Of a stretch of 63,900 bases of DNA, positions 52,715 through 61,443 are shown in pieces (position 1 is the stretch's first letter; each line of letters begins with the position of its first letter). Below the pieces are notes generated by a model. It was not told the DNA's origin and did not search any database. It saw only the letters and a program-made list of their open reading frames with translations. The translations under genes were made by a program, and so were the position numbers. The stretch comes from Vibrio sp. LaRot3 (GTDB lineage: Bacteria > Pseudomonadota > Gammaproteobacteria > Enterobacterales > Vibrionaceae): positions 1 to 63,900 of the forward strand of contig NZ_JAPPTI010000015.1 of NCBI RefSeq assembly GCF_027587025.1, in the 5' to 3' direction.

Positions 52715-52733
52715 AAGAATGATTATCGTTTTC
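52715..52733. promoter_or_regulatory. Fur-box-like sequence before adhP
   Basis: Read on the minus strand, GAAAACGATAATCATTCTT agrees with the 19-bp Fur consensus at 15 positions. It lies 22 bp upstream of the adhP ATG. Confidence 0.55.
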
Positions 52734-52755
52734 ATTAACCAAACGGAGAAGAAAG

Positions 52756-53775
52756 ATGATGAAAGCTGCAGTAGTTAGTGAATTTAAAGGCCCACTGGTC
52801 ATTAAAGACATTCCGCTACCCAACGTAAAAGCGCGTGATGTATTGGTAAAAATCCACGCGTGTGGTGTTTGCCATACCGATTTACATGCCTGTCATGGAG
52901 ATTGGCCTGTAAAACCAAAGATGCCACTTGTACCGGGCCATGAAGGCGTCGGTGAGATTGTTGAAGTTGGCAGTGAGATCCACCACCTCAAAGTGGGTGA
53001 CCGTGTCGGCGTGCCTTGGTTATACAGTGCATGTGGTCATTGTGATTACTGCCTAGAAGGTCAAGAGACCTTGTGCCTAGACCAACACAACGCGGGTTAC
53101 TCTGTCGATGGTGGTTACGCAGAATACTGCCTAGCTAATGGCGAGTATGCGATTAAGATTCCAGATGGCTTAAGCTACGTCGACGCTGCACCGCTATTTT
53201 GTGCCGGTGTCACCACTTATAAAGCGCTCAAGGTCACTGGTGTCAAACCCGGTCAATGGGTTGCGATTGTCGGTGCAGGCGGCCTCGGTCACTTAGCCAT
53301 TCAATACGCAGTGGCGATGGGTATGAACGTAATCGCGGTAGATACGGGTGAAGATAAACTCGCGCTTGCCAAAGAGCTAGGCGCACAGCACTGTATCGAC
53401 TTTATGAAACAAAGCCCATCAGAAAGCATTCGTGAGATCACCTCAGGTGGTGTTCATGGCGTTGTATGTACAGCGGTTTCTAAACCTGCTTTCCAAGAAG
53501 CTTACGCCTCTGTTCGTCGTGGCGGCGCATGCGTACTGGTTGGCCTTCCACCTGAAGAAATGCCTATTCCTATTTTCGACACCGTCTTAAATGGCGTTAA
53601 GGTGATTGGTTCGATTGTCGGTACACGTAAAGACCTACAAGAATGCCTACAGTTTGCCGCTGAAGGCAAAGTGAAAGCCATAACAGAAGTAAAACAACTC
53701 GAAGATATCAACGATATTTTCGCTGATATGGAAAAAGGTGAAATCACAGGCCGTATTGTGATGGAAATGGCGTAA
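52756..53775 (+). CDS. adhP: zinc-dependent alcohol dehydrogenase AdhP
   Basis: Interconverts primary alcohols and aldehydes with NAD(H). 339 residues of the medium-chain family. Catalytic zinc ligands in GVCHTD (C39) and GHE (H62/E63), structural zinc cysteines C93, C96, C99 and C107, and the Rossmann loop VGAGGLGHLAIQYA. SD GGAG seven bases before the first ATG; an ATG follows immediately, so either may be used. Downstream hairpin at 53786-53812. Confidence 0.93.
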   Translation: MMKAAVVSEFKGPLVIKDIPLPNVKARDVLVKIHACGVCHTDLHACHGDWPVKPKMPLVPGHEGVGEIVEVGSEIHHLKVGDRVGVPWLYSACGHCDYCLEGQETLCLDQHNAGYSVDGGYAEYCLANGEYAIKIPDGLSYVDAAPLFCAGVTTYKALKVTGVKPGQWVAIVGAGGLGHLAIQYAVAMGMNVIAVDTGEDKLALAKELGAQHCIDFMKQSPSESIREITSGGVHGVVCTAVSKPAFQEAYASVRRGGACVLVGLPPEEMPIPIFDTVLNGVKVIGSIVGTRKDLQECLQFAAEGKVKAITEVKQLEDINDIFADMEKGEITGRIVMEMA

Positions 53776-53785
53776 CGTTAGTCGT

Positions 53786-53812
53786 GAGCAAGGCCAGAGA
53801 TTGGCCTTGCTC
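53786..53812 (+). terminator. hairpin after adhP
   Basis: Perfect 11-bp stem GAGCAAGGCCA / TGGCCTTGCTC with a GAGAT loop, no T-tract on the plus strand. Terminates weakly or protects the 3' end. Confidence 0.6.
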
Positions 53813-54022
53813 TATCACCAGTACTTTACCTCATGACTAGCATGATGTTCTAAAGACAAACCAACCGTTAGATATAAACCTAATCTCATAACTAAGTATA
53901 TTTGTTAAAGCATTTGAAATTAAGTCAATAAAAATAATTAGTTATTATGTGAAGTAACATAATTGCCATATTCATCTGATTAGATAAAATGACTGTTTCG
54001 TTGTTCGTACAGGATGCAGTTC

Positions 54023-55009
54023 ATGATGACTAAAAGTCGCGAGGAGTGGTTAGATTTTCTACTCAACGCTCTGCCAGATCATGTCTTCCTGCTAAGCGAG
54101 CATGGCCACTATGTAGATAGCTTTGGTGGCAACTACCATTCAGATTCATTCGATGCCAAAAGCTATATTGGCCTACATCTCAGCGACGTTTTCTCCACCA
54201 GCAAAGCCCAAGAACTACAACGCCATATCGATAAAGTTATCGAAAGCCAAGAAACTCAAGTCGTTCGTTATAGCGTGAAGCTGCATGATCATGTTTTGCT
54301 CCCAATTGAAGAGATTCAGCAGCTAGAGCACCCGGAAGAGAGTTGGTTCGAAGCCATCATCAAATACGTAGACTCTAGCTCTTTAAAGCCACAGGTGATG
54401 TGGTCTGTGCGTAATGTCACCAAAGCGCACTTGTTAGAAAAAGAACTGAAAAAGCTCTCTGAGACCGATGAATTAACTGGGGTATTGAACCGACGTGCGT
54501 TTATTAACGATCTAGAGCGTGACTTCAATACAAACAGCCAATGTGGTCATAACCTTGCGTGCTTGATGGTTGATATCGACCACTTCAAAGAAATTAATGA
54601 TCTCGTCGGCCACTTATCAGGCGACGCAGTGATCGCTCAAGTCGCTCAGATATGTAAAGGGTTGATTCGCGGCTCAGACTACATTGGTCGTCTAGGTGGA
54701 GAAGAGTTCGGTATCGTGCTAAACAATACCAACGCAATCCAAGCGTATGACATTGCTGAACGTATTCGCCAATCCATCACCGATACCCCTTGTCATGTCG
54801 ATGGGCATTCAATCCATCCTACGGTTAGCATTGGTGTTGCTGAGCTAAACAGTGATGTCAGTTCCGTGAAGTCTTTACTGGTTGAAGCGGACAAAGCCAT
54901 GTACTACTCAAAACGCACTGGCCGAGATCAAGTGACAATTTATCACAGCAATCTTCCTGATCTTAAAATTCAGTCACCGACTAAAGCGCGCATTCTTCGA
55001 GCAAGTTAA
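54023..55009 (+). CDS. PAS-GGDEF diguanylate cyclase (soluble)
   Basis: About 328 residues: N-terminal PAS-like domain (ALPDHVFLLSEHGHYVDSFGG) without membrane helices, a linker helix, and a GGDEF domain with active-site RLGGEEFGIVL and LTGVLNRRAF. The I-site RGSD is exactly five residues before GGEEF, so it should be an active, product-inhibited cyclase. The ATG at 54023 has AGGA eight bases upstream; the ATG at 54014 lacks SD spacing. Its stop overlaps the zntR stop on the opposite strand. Confidence 0.88.
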   Translation: MMTKSREEWLDFLLNALPDHVFLLSEHGHYVDSFGGNYHSDSFDAKSYIGLHLSDVFSTSKAQELQRHIDKVIESQETQVVRYSVKLHDHVLLPIEEIQQLEHPEESWFEAIIKYVDSSSLKPQVMWSVRNVTKAHLLEKELKKLSETDELTGVLNRRAFINDLERDFNTNSQCGHNLACLMVDIDHFKEINDLVGHLSGDAVIAQVAQICKGLIRGSDYIGRLGGEEFGIVLNNTNAIQAYDIAERIRQSITDTPCHVDGHSIHPTVSIGVAELNSDVSSVKSLLVEADKAMYYSKRTGRDQVTIYHSNLPDLKIQSPTKARILRAS

Positions 55010-55443
55010 TGTTCATCGCAACATGAGCCATGGTGGACTTCTTCACTGGCTAATGCCCCCAAGATTGAACAATGGCTAGCATCATCATCCACATCACCAC
55101 AACACGCATCATTAATTTTCTTAAGCGCCACTTTAATTCTGGTCAATTCAGCAATTTTAGCGTCAATCACCTTTAACTTAGCGGAAGTGATGGCCTTAAC
55201 TTCAGCACAACTATGCTCTGTCGCCTCTAATTTGATCTCTAGTAGCTCTTTGATTTCTTCTAAACTCAACCCTAAATCTTTCGCTTTAAGGATAAAAGCC
55301 ACCTGCTTTTGATTTTCTTCACTATATAAACGATAGCCAGATTCACTCCTACCAGCGGGCTTAATTAAGGTGTTCTTCTCATAAAAACGCAGTGTATCTG
55401 TCGTCACACCACAACGTTTTGCCAGTTCGCCTATCTGAAACAT
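55006..55443 (-). CDS. zntR: MerR-family Zn(II)-type regulator (ZntR-like)
   Basis: 145 residues: MerR helix-turn-helix (MFQIGELAKRCGVTTDTLRFYEK), a dimerisation coiled coil, and a Cys/His-rich metal site (HSCAEV near 78, NDACCGDVDDDASHCS and a C-terminal HHGSCCDEH). The spacing is that of ZntR, which activates the zinc exporter zntA; that exporter is not here. Metal specificity (Zn/Cd/Pb) is inferred. SD AAGGAAAG. The 3' ends of zntR and the GGDEF gene overlap by four bases. Confidence 0.87.
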   Translation of the reverse strand: MFQIGELAKRCGVTTDTLRFYEKNTLIKPAGRSESGYRLYSEENQKQVAFILKAKDLGLSLEEIKELLEIKLEATEHSCAEVKAITSAKLKVIDAKIAELTRIKVALKKINDACCGDVDDDASHCSILGALASEEVHHGSCCDEH

Positions 55444-55513
55444 AACTTTCCTTATTAACTATCTCGTTACTTTTAAAGCCAAAGATGGCCTTTTTCACAA
55501 TTATTTTTGAGAT

Positions 55514-55529
55514 GCCAAACGATTGCGCG
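55514..55529 (+). promoter_or_regulatory. PurR-box-like sequence upstream of purH
   Basis: TGCCAAACGATTGCGC matches 8 of the 11 specified positions of the PurR consensus (core CAAACGATTGC), about 180 bp before purH. A TAGAAT at 55553-55558 could be the -10 but the -35 is unclear. Confidence 0.5.
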
Positions 55530-55706
55530 AGCTTTTTTGTAATAAATTAGTTAGAATGTGCGCCATCAAATTCAGAGCTTACTTTATGCTCAAGAGTTCG
55601 AGTAAAGGTCTTTACCAAAACTGGCCAATATTCTACTTCAATATGTAGAAACAAGTTCATTTTTGGCAAACATCTTTTAATTCGTGAATTTGAGGAAAAC
55701 AGAAGC

Positions 55707-57299
55707 ATGAATAACGCTCGTCCAATTCGCCGCGCGCTTATCAGCGTATCAGACAAAACAGGTATTGTTGAGTTTGCTCAAGCACTCGCTGATCGTGGTG
55801 TCGACATCTTGTCTACCGGCGGTACGGCTCGCCTACTCGCAGAGCAAGGTATCTCAGTAACGGAAGTTTCAGATTACACTGGTTTCCCAGAAATGATGGA
55901 TGGCCGTGTTAAAACGCTTCACCCAAAAGTTCACGGTGGTGTGCTAGGTCGTCGTGGTCAAGATGACGACGTAATGGAAAAGCATGGCATCAACCCAATC
56001 GATATGGTTGTGGTTAATCTATACCCATTCGCAGAAACCGTTGCTAAAGAAGGCTGTACTCTTGCTGATGCTGTTGAGAACATCGACATCGGCGGCCCTA
56101 CAATGGTTCGCTCTGCGGCAAAAAACCACAAAGATGTGACTATCGTTGTTAACGCACACGACTACAAGCGCGTTATCGCTGAAATGGACGCAAATGAGAA
56201 ATCTCTGACTCTAGAGACTCGCTTCGACCTAGCTATTGCAGCATTTGAGCACACAGCATCTTACGACGGCATGATCGCTAACTACTTCGGCACTATGGTT
56301 CCATCTTACGGTGAGAACAAAGAAGGTGACGAAGAGTCTAAATTCCCACGTACTTTCAATCAGCAATTCGAGAAGAAGCAAGACATGCGTTACGGTGAGA
56401 ATAGCCACCAAGCAGCTGCATTCTACGTTGAAGCAAACCCTGAAGAAGCATCGGTTTCGACGGCTCGCCAAATTCAAGGTAAAGCGCTTTCTTACAACAA
56501 CATCGCTGACACAGACGCAGCTCTTGAATGTGTGAAAGAATTCGACGAGCCAGCGTGTGTCATCGTTAAGCACGCGAACCCATGTGGTGTTGCACTAGGT
56601 AAAGACATCCTAGAAGCATACGACCGCGCATTCAAAACAGACCCAACCTCAGCATTCGGTGGCATCATCGCGTTCAACCGTGAACTAGATGCTGCAACAG
56701 CAACGGCGATCACTGAGCGTCAATTCGTTGAAGTTATCATTGCCCCTTCTGTATCTGCTGAAGCAGTAGAAATCGTTGCGGCTAAGAAGAACCTTCGCTT
56801 ACTTGAGTGTGGCGAGTGGACAACGAAGACTACGGGTTTTGACGTGAAGCGCGTTAACGGTGGCCTACTAGTTCAAGACCGTGACCAAGGCATGGTGTCT
56901 GAAGATGACCTTAAAGTGGTTTCTAAACGTCAACCAACAGCAGAAGAGCTGAAAGATGCCCTATTCTGCTGGAAAGTAGCGAAGTACGTGAAATCAAATG
57001 CGATTGTTTACTCGAAAGGTGACATGACTATCGGTGTGGGCGCAGGCCAAATGAGCCGTGTTTACTCTGCGAAGATTGCAGGCATCAAAGCGGCAGACGA
57101 AGGTCTACAGGTTGAAGGTTGTGTAATGGCATCGGATGCATTCTTCCCATTCCGCGATGGCATCGACGCAGCAGCAGAAGCTGGCATCAAGTGCGTTATC
57201 CAACCTGGTGGCTCTATGCGTGATGACGAAGTTATCGCAGCGGCAGACGAGCATGGCATGGCGATGATCTTTACAGGCATGCGTCACTTCCGCCACTAA
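55707..57299 (+). CDS. purH: bifunctional AICAR transformylase / IMP cyclohydrolase
   Basis: Last two steps of IMP synthesis. 530 residues: N-terminal MGS-like cyclohydrolase domain (SVSDKTGIVEFA, STGGTARLL, MMDGRVKTLHPKVHGG) and C-terminal transformylase domain (MRYGENSHQAAAFY, KHANPCGVA, ASDAFFPFRDGID). Likely PurR-regulated. SD GAGGAAA. The 262-bp gap to purD is much larger than the few bases seen in E. coli. Confidence 0.98.
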   Translation: MNNARPIRRALISVSDKTGIVEFAQALADRGVDILSTGGTARLLAEQGISVTEVSDYTGFPEMMDGRVKTLHPKVHGGVLGRRGQDDDVMEKHGINPIDMVVVNLYPFAETVAKEGCTLADAVENIDIGGPTMVRSAAKNHKDVTIVVNAHDYKRVIAEMDANEKSLTLETRFDLAIAAFEHTASYDGMIANYFGTMVPSYGENKEGDEESKFPRTFNQQFEKKQDMRYGENSHQAAAFYVEANPEEASVSTARQIQGKALSYNNIADTDAALECVKEFDEPACVIVKHANPCGVALGKDILEAYDRAFKTDPTSAFGGIIAFNRELDAATATAITERQFVEVIIAPSVSAEAVEIVAAKKNLRLLECGEWTTKTTGFDVKRVNGGLLVQDRDQGMVSEDDLKVVSKRQPTAEELKDALFCWKVAKYVKSNAIVYSKGDMTIGVGAGQMSRVYSAKIAGIKAADEGLQVEGCVMASDAFFPFRDGIDAAAEAGIKCVIQPGGSMRDDEVIAAADEHGMAMIFTGMRHFRH

Positions 57300-57561
57300 T
57301 TCTCTTGTCATCATTGGGGCGGTAACTGCGTTGACTACGCTCCCACTGATTTAAAGAGACCTCGAATAGTTGAATAGCGTGAGCACCAACTACTTTGAGC
57401 AAAACTTATTTAATTTAGCTAATTTGAAATACTCTTAATTTTCATTTTAAAGCAAAGCCATATTGATAAAGTCAAGGAGAGCTCGCGGAGTTTATAACTA
57501 TAAATGAGCAAGCTCGACACAGAGATTAGCAATATGGCGAAGCTATCAAAGGATAAATAAA
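57300..57561 (+). other. expanded purH-purD spacer
   Basis: 262 bp with no gene. A possible hairpin is seen at about 57478-57515 (GAGCT / AGCTC outer arms and TTTAT / ATAAA inner arms). The first part (57310-57400) has balanced GC and resembles a repeat remnant rather than a typical spacer. No terminator is visible, so purD may still be co-transcribed. Confidence 0.35.
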
Positions 57562-58857
57562 ATGAATGTACTTATTATTGGTGCCGGCGGTCGTGAGCAC
57601 GCACTAGGCTGGAAAGCAGCACAAAACCCAAACGTAGAGACAGTATTCGTTGCACCAGGTAACGCAGGTACAGCGCTTGAGCCAAAGCTTGAGAACGTAA
57701 ACATTGGCGTTGAAGCCATTTCTGAACTGGTTGCTTTCGCTCAAGAGAAGAAAATTGAACTGACAATTGTTGGTCCTGAAGCACCATTGGTTATCGGCGT
57801 CGTTGACGCATTCCGTGAAGCTGGCCTACCGATCTTTGGCCCAACTGAAGCGGCAGCTCAACTAGAAGGCTCTAAAGCATTCACTAAAGACTTCCTTGCT
57901 CGTCACGACATCCCAACGGGTGCATACGCTAACTTCACTGAAATCGAACCAGCATTGGCTTACGTTCGCGAACAAGGCGCACCGATTGTTGTTAAGGCTG
58001 ATGGTCTAGCAGCAGGTAAAGGTGTCATTGTAGCGATGACGCTACAAGAAGCTGAAGACGCAATCAAAGACATGCTAGCAGGTAACGCATTTGGCGAAGC
58101 TGGTAGCCGCGTGGTTATCGAAGAGTTCCTTGATGGCGAAGAAGCAAGCTTCATCGTGATGGTTGACGGTAAGAACGTTCTACCAATGGCAACCAGCCAA
58201 GATCACAAGCGTGTAGGCGATAAAGATACGGGCCCTAACACTGGCGGTATGGGTGCTTATTCACCAGCACCGGTTGTTACTCAAGAAATCCATGACCGTA
58301 TCATGAATGAAGTGATCTACCCTACGGTAGAAGGTATGGCTGCTGAAGGTCATCCTTACACTGGCTTCCTATACGCTGGCCTAATGATTGATAAAGATGG
58401 CACACCTAAGGTAATTGAATACAACTGCCGCTTTGGTGATCCTGAAACACAGCCAATTATGATGCGAATGGAATCTGATCTTGTAGAACTTTGCTTAACA
58501 GCCATTGAAGGCAAGTTAGATCAAGCAGAATCAAAATGGGATCCACGCGCTTCTATCGGTATCGTGTTAGCTGCTGGCGGTTACCCTGCGGCCTACGACA
58601 AAGGCGATGTCATCTCTGGTTTGCCGACTACCGAAGTGGAAGGTGAAAAAGTGTTCCACGCAGGTACAGCGAATAACGCTGCTGGTGACGTGACCACAAA
58701 CGGCGGCCGCGTATTGTGTGCAACAGCTCTAGGCAACAGCGTTTCAGAAGCTCAGCAACGCGCTTACAAGCTTGCAAAACAAATTAGCTGGAATGGTATG
58801 TTCCACCGCAATGACATTGGTTACCGTGCGATTGAGCGCGAAAACAACGCAGAATAA
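57562..58857 (+). CDS. purD: phosphoribosylamine-glycine ligase (GAR synthetase)
   Basis: Second step of purine synthesis. 431-residue ATP-grasp enzyme: MNVLIIGAGGREHALGWK, VGPEAPLVIGVVDAF, SKAFTKDFLARHDIPTG, KADGLAAGKGVIVA, VIEYNCRFGDPETQ. SD AAAGGATAA. Downstream of purH as in most gamma-proteobacteria; strong terminator follows. Confidence 0.97.
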   Translation: MNVLIIGAGGREHALGWKAAQNPNVETVFVAPGNAGTALEPKLENVNIGVEAISELVAFAQEKKIELTIVGPEAPLVIGVVDAFREAGLPIFGPTEAAAQLEGSKAFTKDFLARHDIPTGAYANFTEIEPALAYVREQGAPIVVKADGLAAGKGVIVAMTLQEAEDAIKDMLAGNAFGEAGSRVVIEEFLDGEEASFIVMVDGKNVLPMATSQDHKRVGDKDTGPNTGGMGAYSPAPVVTQEIHDRIMNEVIYPTVEGMAAEGHPYTGFLYAGLMIDKDGTPKVIEYNCRFGDPETQPIMMRMESDLVELCLTAIEGKLDQAESKWDPRASIGIVLAAGGYPAAYDKGDVISGLPTTEVEGEKVFHAGTANNAAGDVTTNGGRVLCATALGNSVSEAQQRAYKLAKQISWNGMFHRNDIGYRAIERENNAE

Positions 58858-58877
58858 TAACTCTGCGAACCAAACAA

Positions 58878-58905
58878 AATAAGGCGCTCATGAGAGCGCC
58901 TTATT
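58878..58905. terminator. bidirectional terminator purD/DUF1481 gene
   Basis: Perfect 12-bp stem AATAAGGCGCTC / GAGCGCCTTATT with an ATGA loop. Confidence 0.82.
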
Positions 58906-58924
58906 GTTATCATTTCAATACGAT

Positions 58925-59620
58925 TTAGTCTTCAAGCAACTGTGGACGTTCAATGCATTCCTGATCGTCGTCAGCAAGCATCAACAAGTCATCGACCACG
59001 ACTCGGTTCACTCGACCACTGCCAACAAAAGTCAGATAGTTATCAATACCTTCAAGACGTGATACCACAAAGCTCGGCAACGTTTGGTTAAACTCAATAT
59101 CTGAATAACTGCGACCATTGCAGGTTTCAAACGTAGAGCCATCCCAGTAGCCCTGCATCAACTCTAAACCCGCTTTATCCTGCTGCTTAGTTTTTCTAGC
59201 CACAGCTTCCGCTTCTTGAATGAGCTGTTCAAGCTTCGCTGATTTAAGGGGCAGCACTTTACCGTCGATTCGGAACTGCTGATAAACCGCTTCGCCATCT
59301 TGATTAAAGCGAACATGAATGCTGTAAGGAACGAGTCCTTGATCATCTTTAAGTTGCTCGCCCTCACGCTTTAGTTCTCTTACGCTGCCGCTTTCCCAAC
59401 GGTAATTACTCTTGTACCAACCGTAATCACCAACCGTTACGTAATCTGCGGCTTTAATCGGTAGGGTAAGACGCTCTGTGTACCAATACATACTGGTCGC
59501 ATCGCCCATACTCTGACCACCAGAATACTGAGACAGTTGTTCTAAAGACAAATCGGTTGAGCTGGAAGAACAGCCAAGAAGAAAAGAAGTAATGAGTGAA
59601 GGTAGAAGGAATTTTTTCAT
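58925..59620 (-). CDS. DUF1481 lipoprotein (YjaH-like)
   Basis: 231 residues starting MKKFLLPSLITSFLLGC, a lipoprotein signal with lipobox LLGC and SSSS after it. The domain (SMYWYTERLTLP, VTVGDYGWYKSNYRWESG) is DUF1481, whose function is unknown. It follows hupA by 51 bp on the same strand, the conserved hupA-yjaH pair. No Shine-Dalgarno precedes this ATG (CTCCT occurs instead), and the in-frame upstream ATG at 59665 has none either, so translation may depend on hupA coupling or be weak. Confidence 0.85.
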   Translation of the reverse strand: MKKFLLPSLITSFLLGCSSSSTDLSLEQLSQYSGGQSMGDATSMYWYTERLTLPIKAADYVTVGDYGWYKSNYRWESGSVRELKREGEQLKDDQGLVPYSIHVRFNQDGEAVYQQFRIDGKVLPLKSAKLEQLIQEAEAVARKTKQQDKAGLELMQGYWDGSTFETCNGRSYSDIEFNQTLPSFVVSRLEGIDNYLTFVGSGRVNRVVVDDLLMLADDDQECIERPQLLED

Positions 59621-59671
59621 AGGAGATTTAAGTATGCACCGAAGCCTAAAGCAGCCTCGGTGCATTCTATA

Positions 59672-59944
59672 TTATTTCACTGATTCTTTTAGTGCTTTAC
59701 CAGCTACGAATGCAGGAACGTTAGCAGCAGCGATTTGAATCTCTGCGCCAGTTTTAGGGTTACGGCCAGTACGTGCAGCACGGTGGTTCACTTTGAATGT
59801 ACCAAAACCAATTAGTTGAACTTGGTCACCCTCTTTAAGTGCGCCAGTTACGCCTTCAAGAGTAGCTTCAAGAGCAGCTTTAGCTTGCGCTTTAGATAGG
59901 TCTGCTTTCTCTGCGATAAAGTCGATTAATTGGGTCTTGTTCAT
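59672..59944 (-). CDS. hupA: DNA-binding protein HU-alpha
   Basis: 90-residue nucleoid histone-like protein that bends and constrains DNA. MNKTQLIDFIAEKADLSKAQ, GFGTFKVNHRAARTGRNPKTG and the C-terminal AGKALKE are the family marks. Start chosen at MNKTQ, which has AAGGGAAA upstream, rather than at the in-frame ATG at 59977. Heavily biased codons. Downstream gene: DUF1481 lipoprotein. Confidence 0.97.
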   Translation of the reverse strand: MNKTQLIDFIAEKADLSKAQAKAALEATLEGVTGALKEGDQVQLIGFGTFKVNHRAARTGRNPKTGAEIQIAAANVPAFVAGKALKESVK

Positions 59945-60296
59945 TAGGTTTCCCTTCTCATGTGTTATCGAATTCAACTCACTCTAAAACATAAATGCCC
60001 CATCTGGCAAAGGTTTGTAGCGATTCTTTGGCTTCAATGCCGTACTTTTAACCACAATATGAGTAATAACTCACAATTTGTTACTTTGTGAGTCATAATG
60101 AATACTTGTTTTTCAACCAATTTAACCTTATTTATAAATCGCTAGAGCTACGTGAAGCCTGATATTACGGGGCTTAAGCGAATACAAAATACTCACACCA
60201 ATAATGCCCAGGCATAGCGAAACACCAATTTTATTCATCAATAGAATGTGTATGCGCAGCAAAGTTAGGTCGTGGTGACTACTTTATAGGAACAAC
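59945..60296. other. divergent upstream region of hupA and the CNNM/CBS gene
   Basis: About 350 bp, AT-rich, no gene on either strand. I see no clean -35/-10 pair for hupA or for the CBS protein and no strong hairpin. Confidence 0.3.
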
Positions 60297-61394
60297 ATGT
60301 TACTGCTTTCAATATACGTCTCTGTCGCGATTGGCGTGTCATTTATCTGTTCAGTTCTTGAAGCTGTACTTTTAAGTATTACTCCAAGTTACTTGGCTCA
60401 AATGCGCCAACAAGGCCATCCTGCCGCAGATAAACTGTCAGCATTAAAGCAAGATATCGACCGACCACTTGCTTCGATCCTGACCTTAAACACCATTGCC
60501 CATACTATTGGTGCTGCGACAGCCGGTGCACAAGCTGCGGTCGTCTTTGGTAGTGAGTGGCTAGGTGTATTCTCTGGCGTACTGACCTTAGGCATTCTTG
60601 TACTGTCTGAGATCGTACCTAAAACCATTGGTGCCACATACTGGCGTCAACTCGCGCCAGCAGCGGCAAATGTGCTACGTTGGATGGTATGGGCACTCAC
60701 CCCATTTGTTTGGTTCTCAGAGCAAATCACGAAACGTCTAGCACGAGGCCATGAAGCGCCTAAGATGCGCGATGAACTTTCGGCGATGGCTATTCTTGCA
60801 AAAGAAAGTGGTGAGTTTGCTGAAGGCGAATCGAAGATCTTAAGCAACCTACTTGGCATTCAAGATGTGCCCGTTACTCAGGTGATGACACCTCGCCCAG
60901 TGGTTTTCCGTGTCGATGCAGAAATGACTATCAAGGAGTTCTTAGCTGAACACCGTGATACGCCTTTCTCTCGTCCATTGGTGTACAGCCAATCTAACGA
61001 TAACATCATTGGTTTCGTGCACCGTTTAGAGCTATTTAAACTGCAACAATCAGGCTGTGGTGATAAACAGTTAGGTGCCGTAATGCGCCCTGTACACGTA
61101 ATACTTAACACCATGTCACTACCAAAAGCGTTTGACCAAATGCTATCAAAGCGTCTTCAGCTTTCTATGGTGGTTGATGAATACGGCACTGTTCAAGGTC
61201 TATTAACTCTTGAAGATATCTTTGAACACCTCATTGGAGAGGAGATTGTCGATGAAGCGGATCGCGCAACAGACATGCAAGAGCTCGCGTTTGAACGTTG
61301 GGAAAAATGGAAAGAGCGCCATGGCGTAATTGAAAGCCGTGATGACGACGAAGAGCTAGAACAACCAGACACTAACTCTAAAGAGAACAAGTAG
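60297..61394 (+). CDS. CNNM-type (DUF21) transporter with CBS pair
   Basis: 365 residues: four membrane segments of the CNNM/DUF21 domain (about 1-140, with LTLNTIAHTIGAATAG and LSEIVPKTIGA), a CBS pair (about 195-320, MTPRPVVFRVDAEMTI, VVDEYGTVQGLLTLEDIFEHLIGEEI) and an acidic tail. The family exports Mg2+/Co2+ and is often misnamed hemolysin. The large C-terminal CorC-HlyC domain of longer members is absent. SD AGGAAC. Confidence 0.88.
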   Translation: MLLLSIYVSVAIGVSFICSVLEAVLLSITPSYLAQMRQQGHPAADKLSALKQDIDRPLASILTLNTIAHTIGAATAGAQAAVVFGSEWLGVFSGVLTLGILVLSEIVPKTIGATYWRQLAPAAANVLRWMVWALTPFVWFSEQITKRLARGHEAPKMRDELSAMAILAKESGEFAEGESKILSNLLGIQDVPVTQVMTPRPVVFRVDAEMTIKEFLAEHRDTPFSRPLVYSQSNDNIIGFVHRLELFKLQQSGCGDKQLGAVMRPVHVILNTMSLPKAFDQMLSKRLQLSMVVDEYGTVQGLLTLEDIFEHLIGEEIVDEADRATDMQELAFERWEKWKERHGVIESRDDDEELEQPDTNSKENK

Positions 61395-61410
61395 TTTCAG
61401 CCATCAAGTA

Positions 61411-61434
61411 AAAAGGGAGCCTCGGCTCCCTTTT
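61411..61434. terminator. bidirectional terminator CBS gene/yjaG
   Basis: AAAAGGGAGC-CTCG-GCTCCCTTTT between convergent genes. Confidence 0.9.
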
Positions 61435-61443
61435 CAATTCTAT

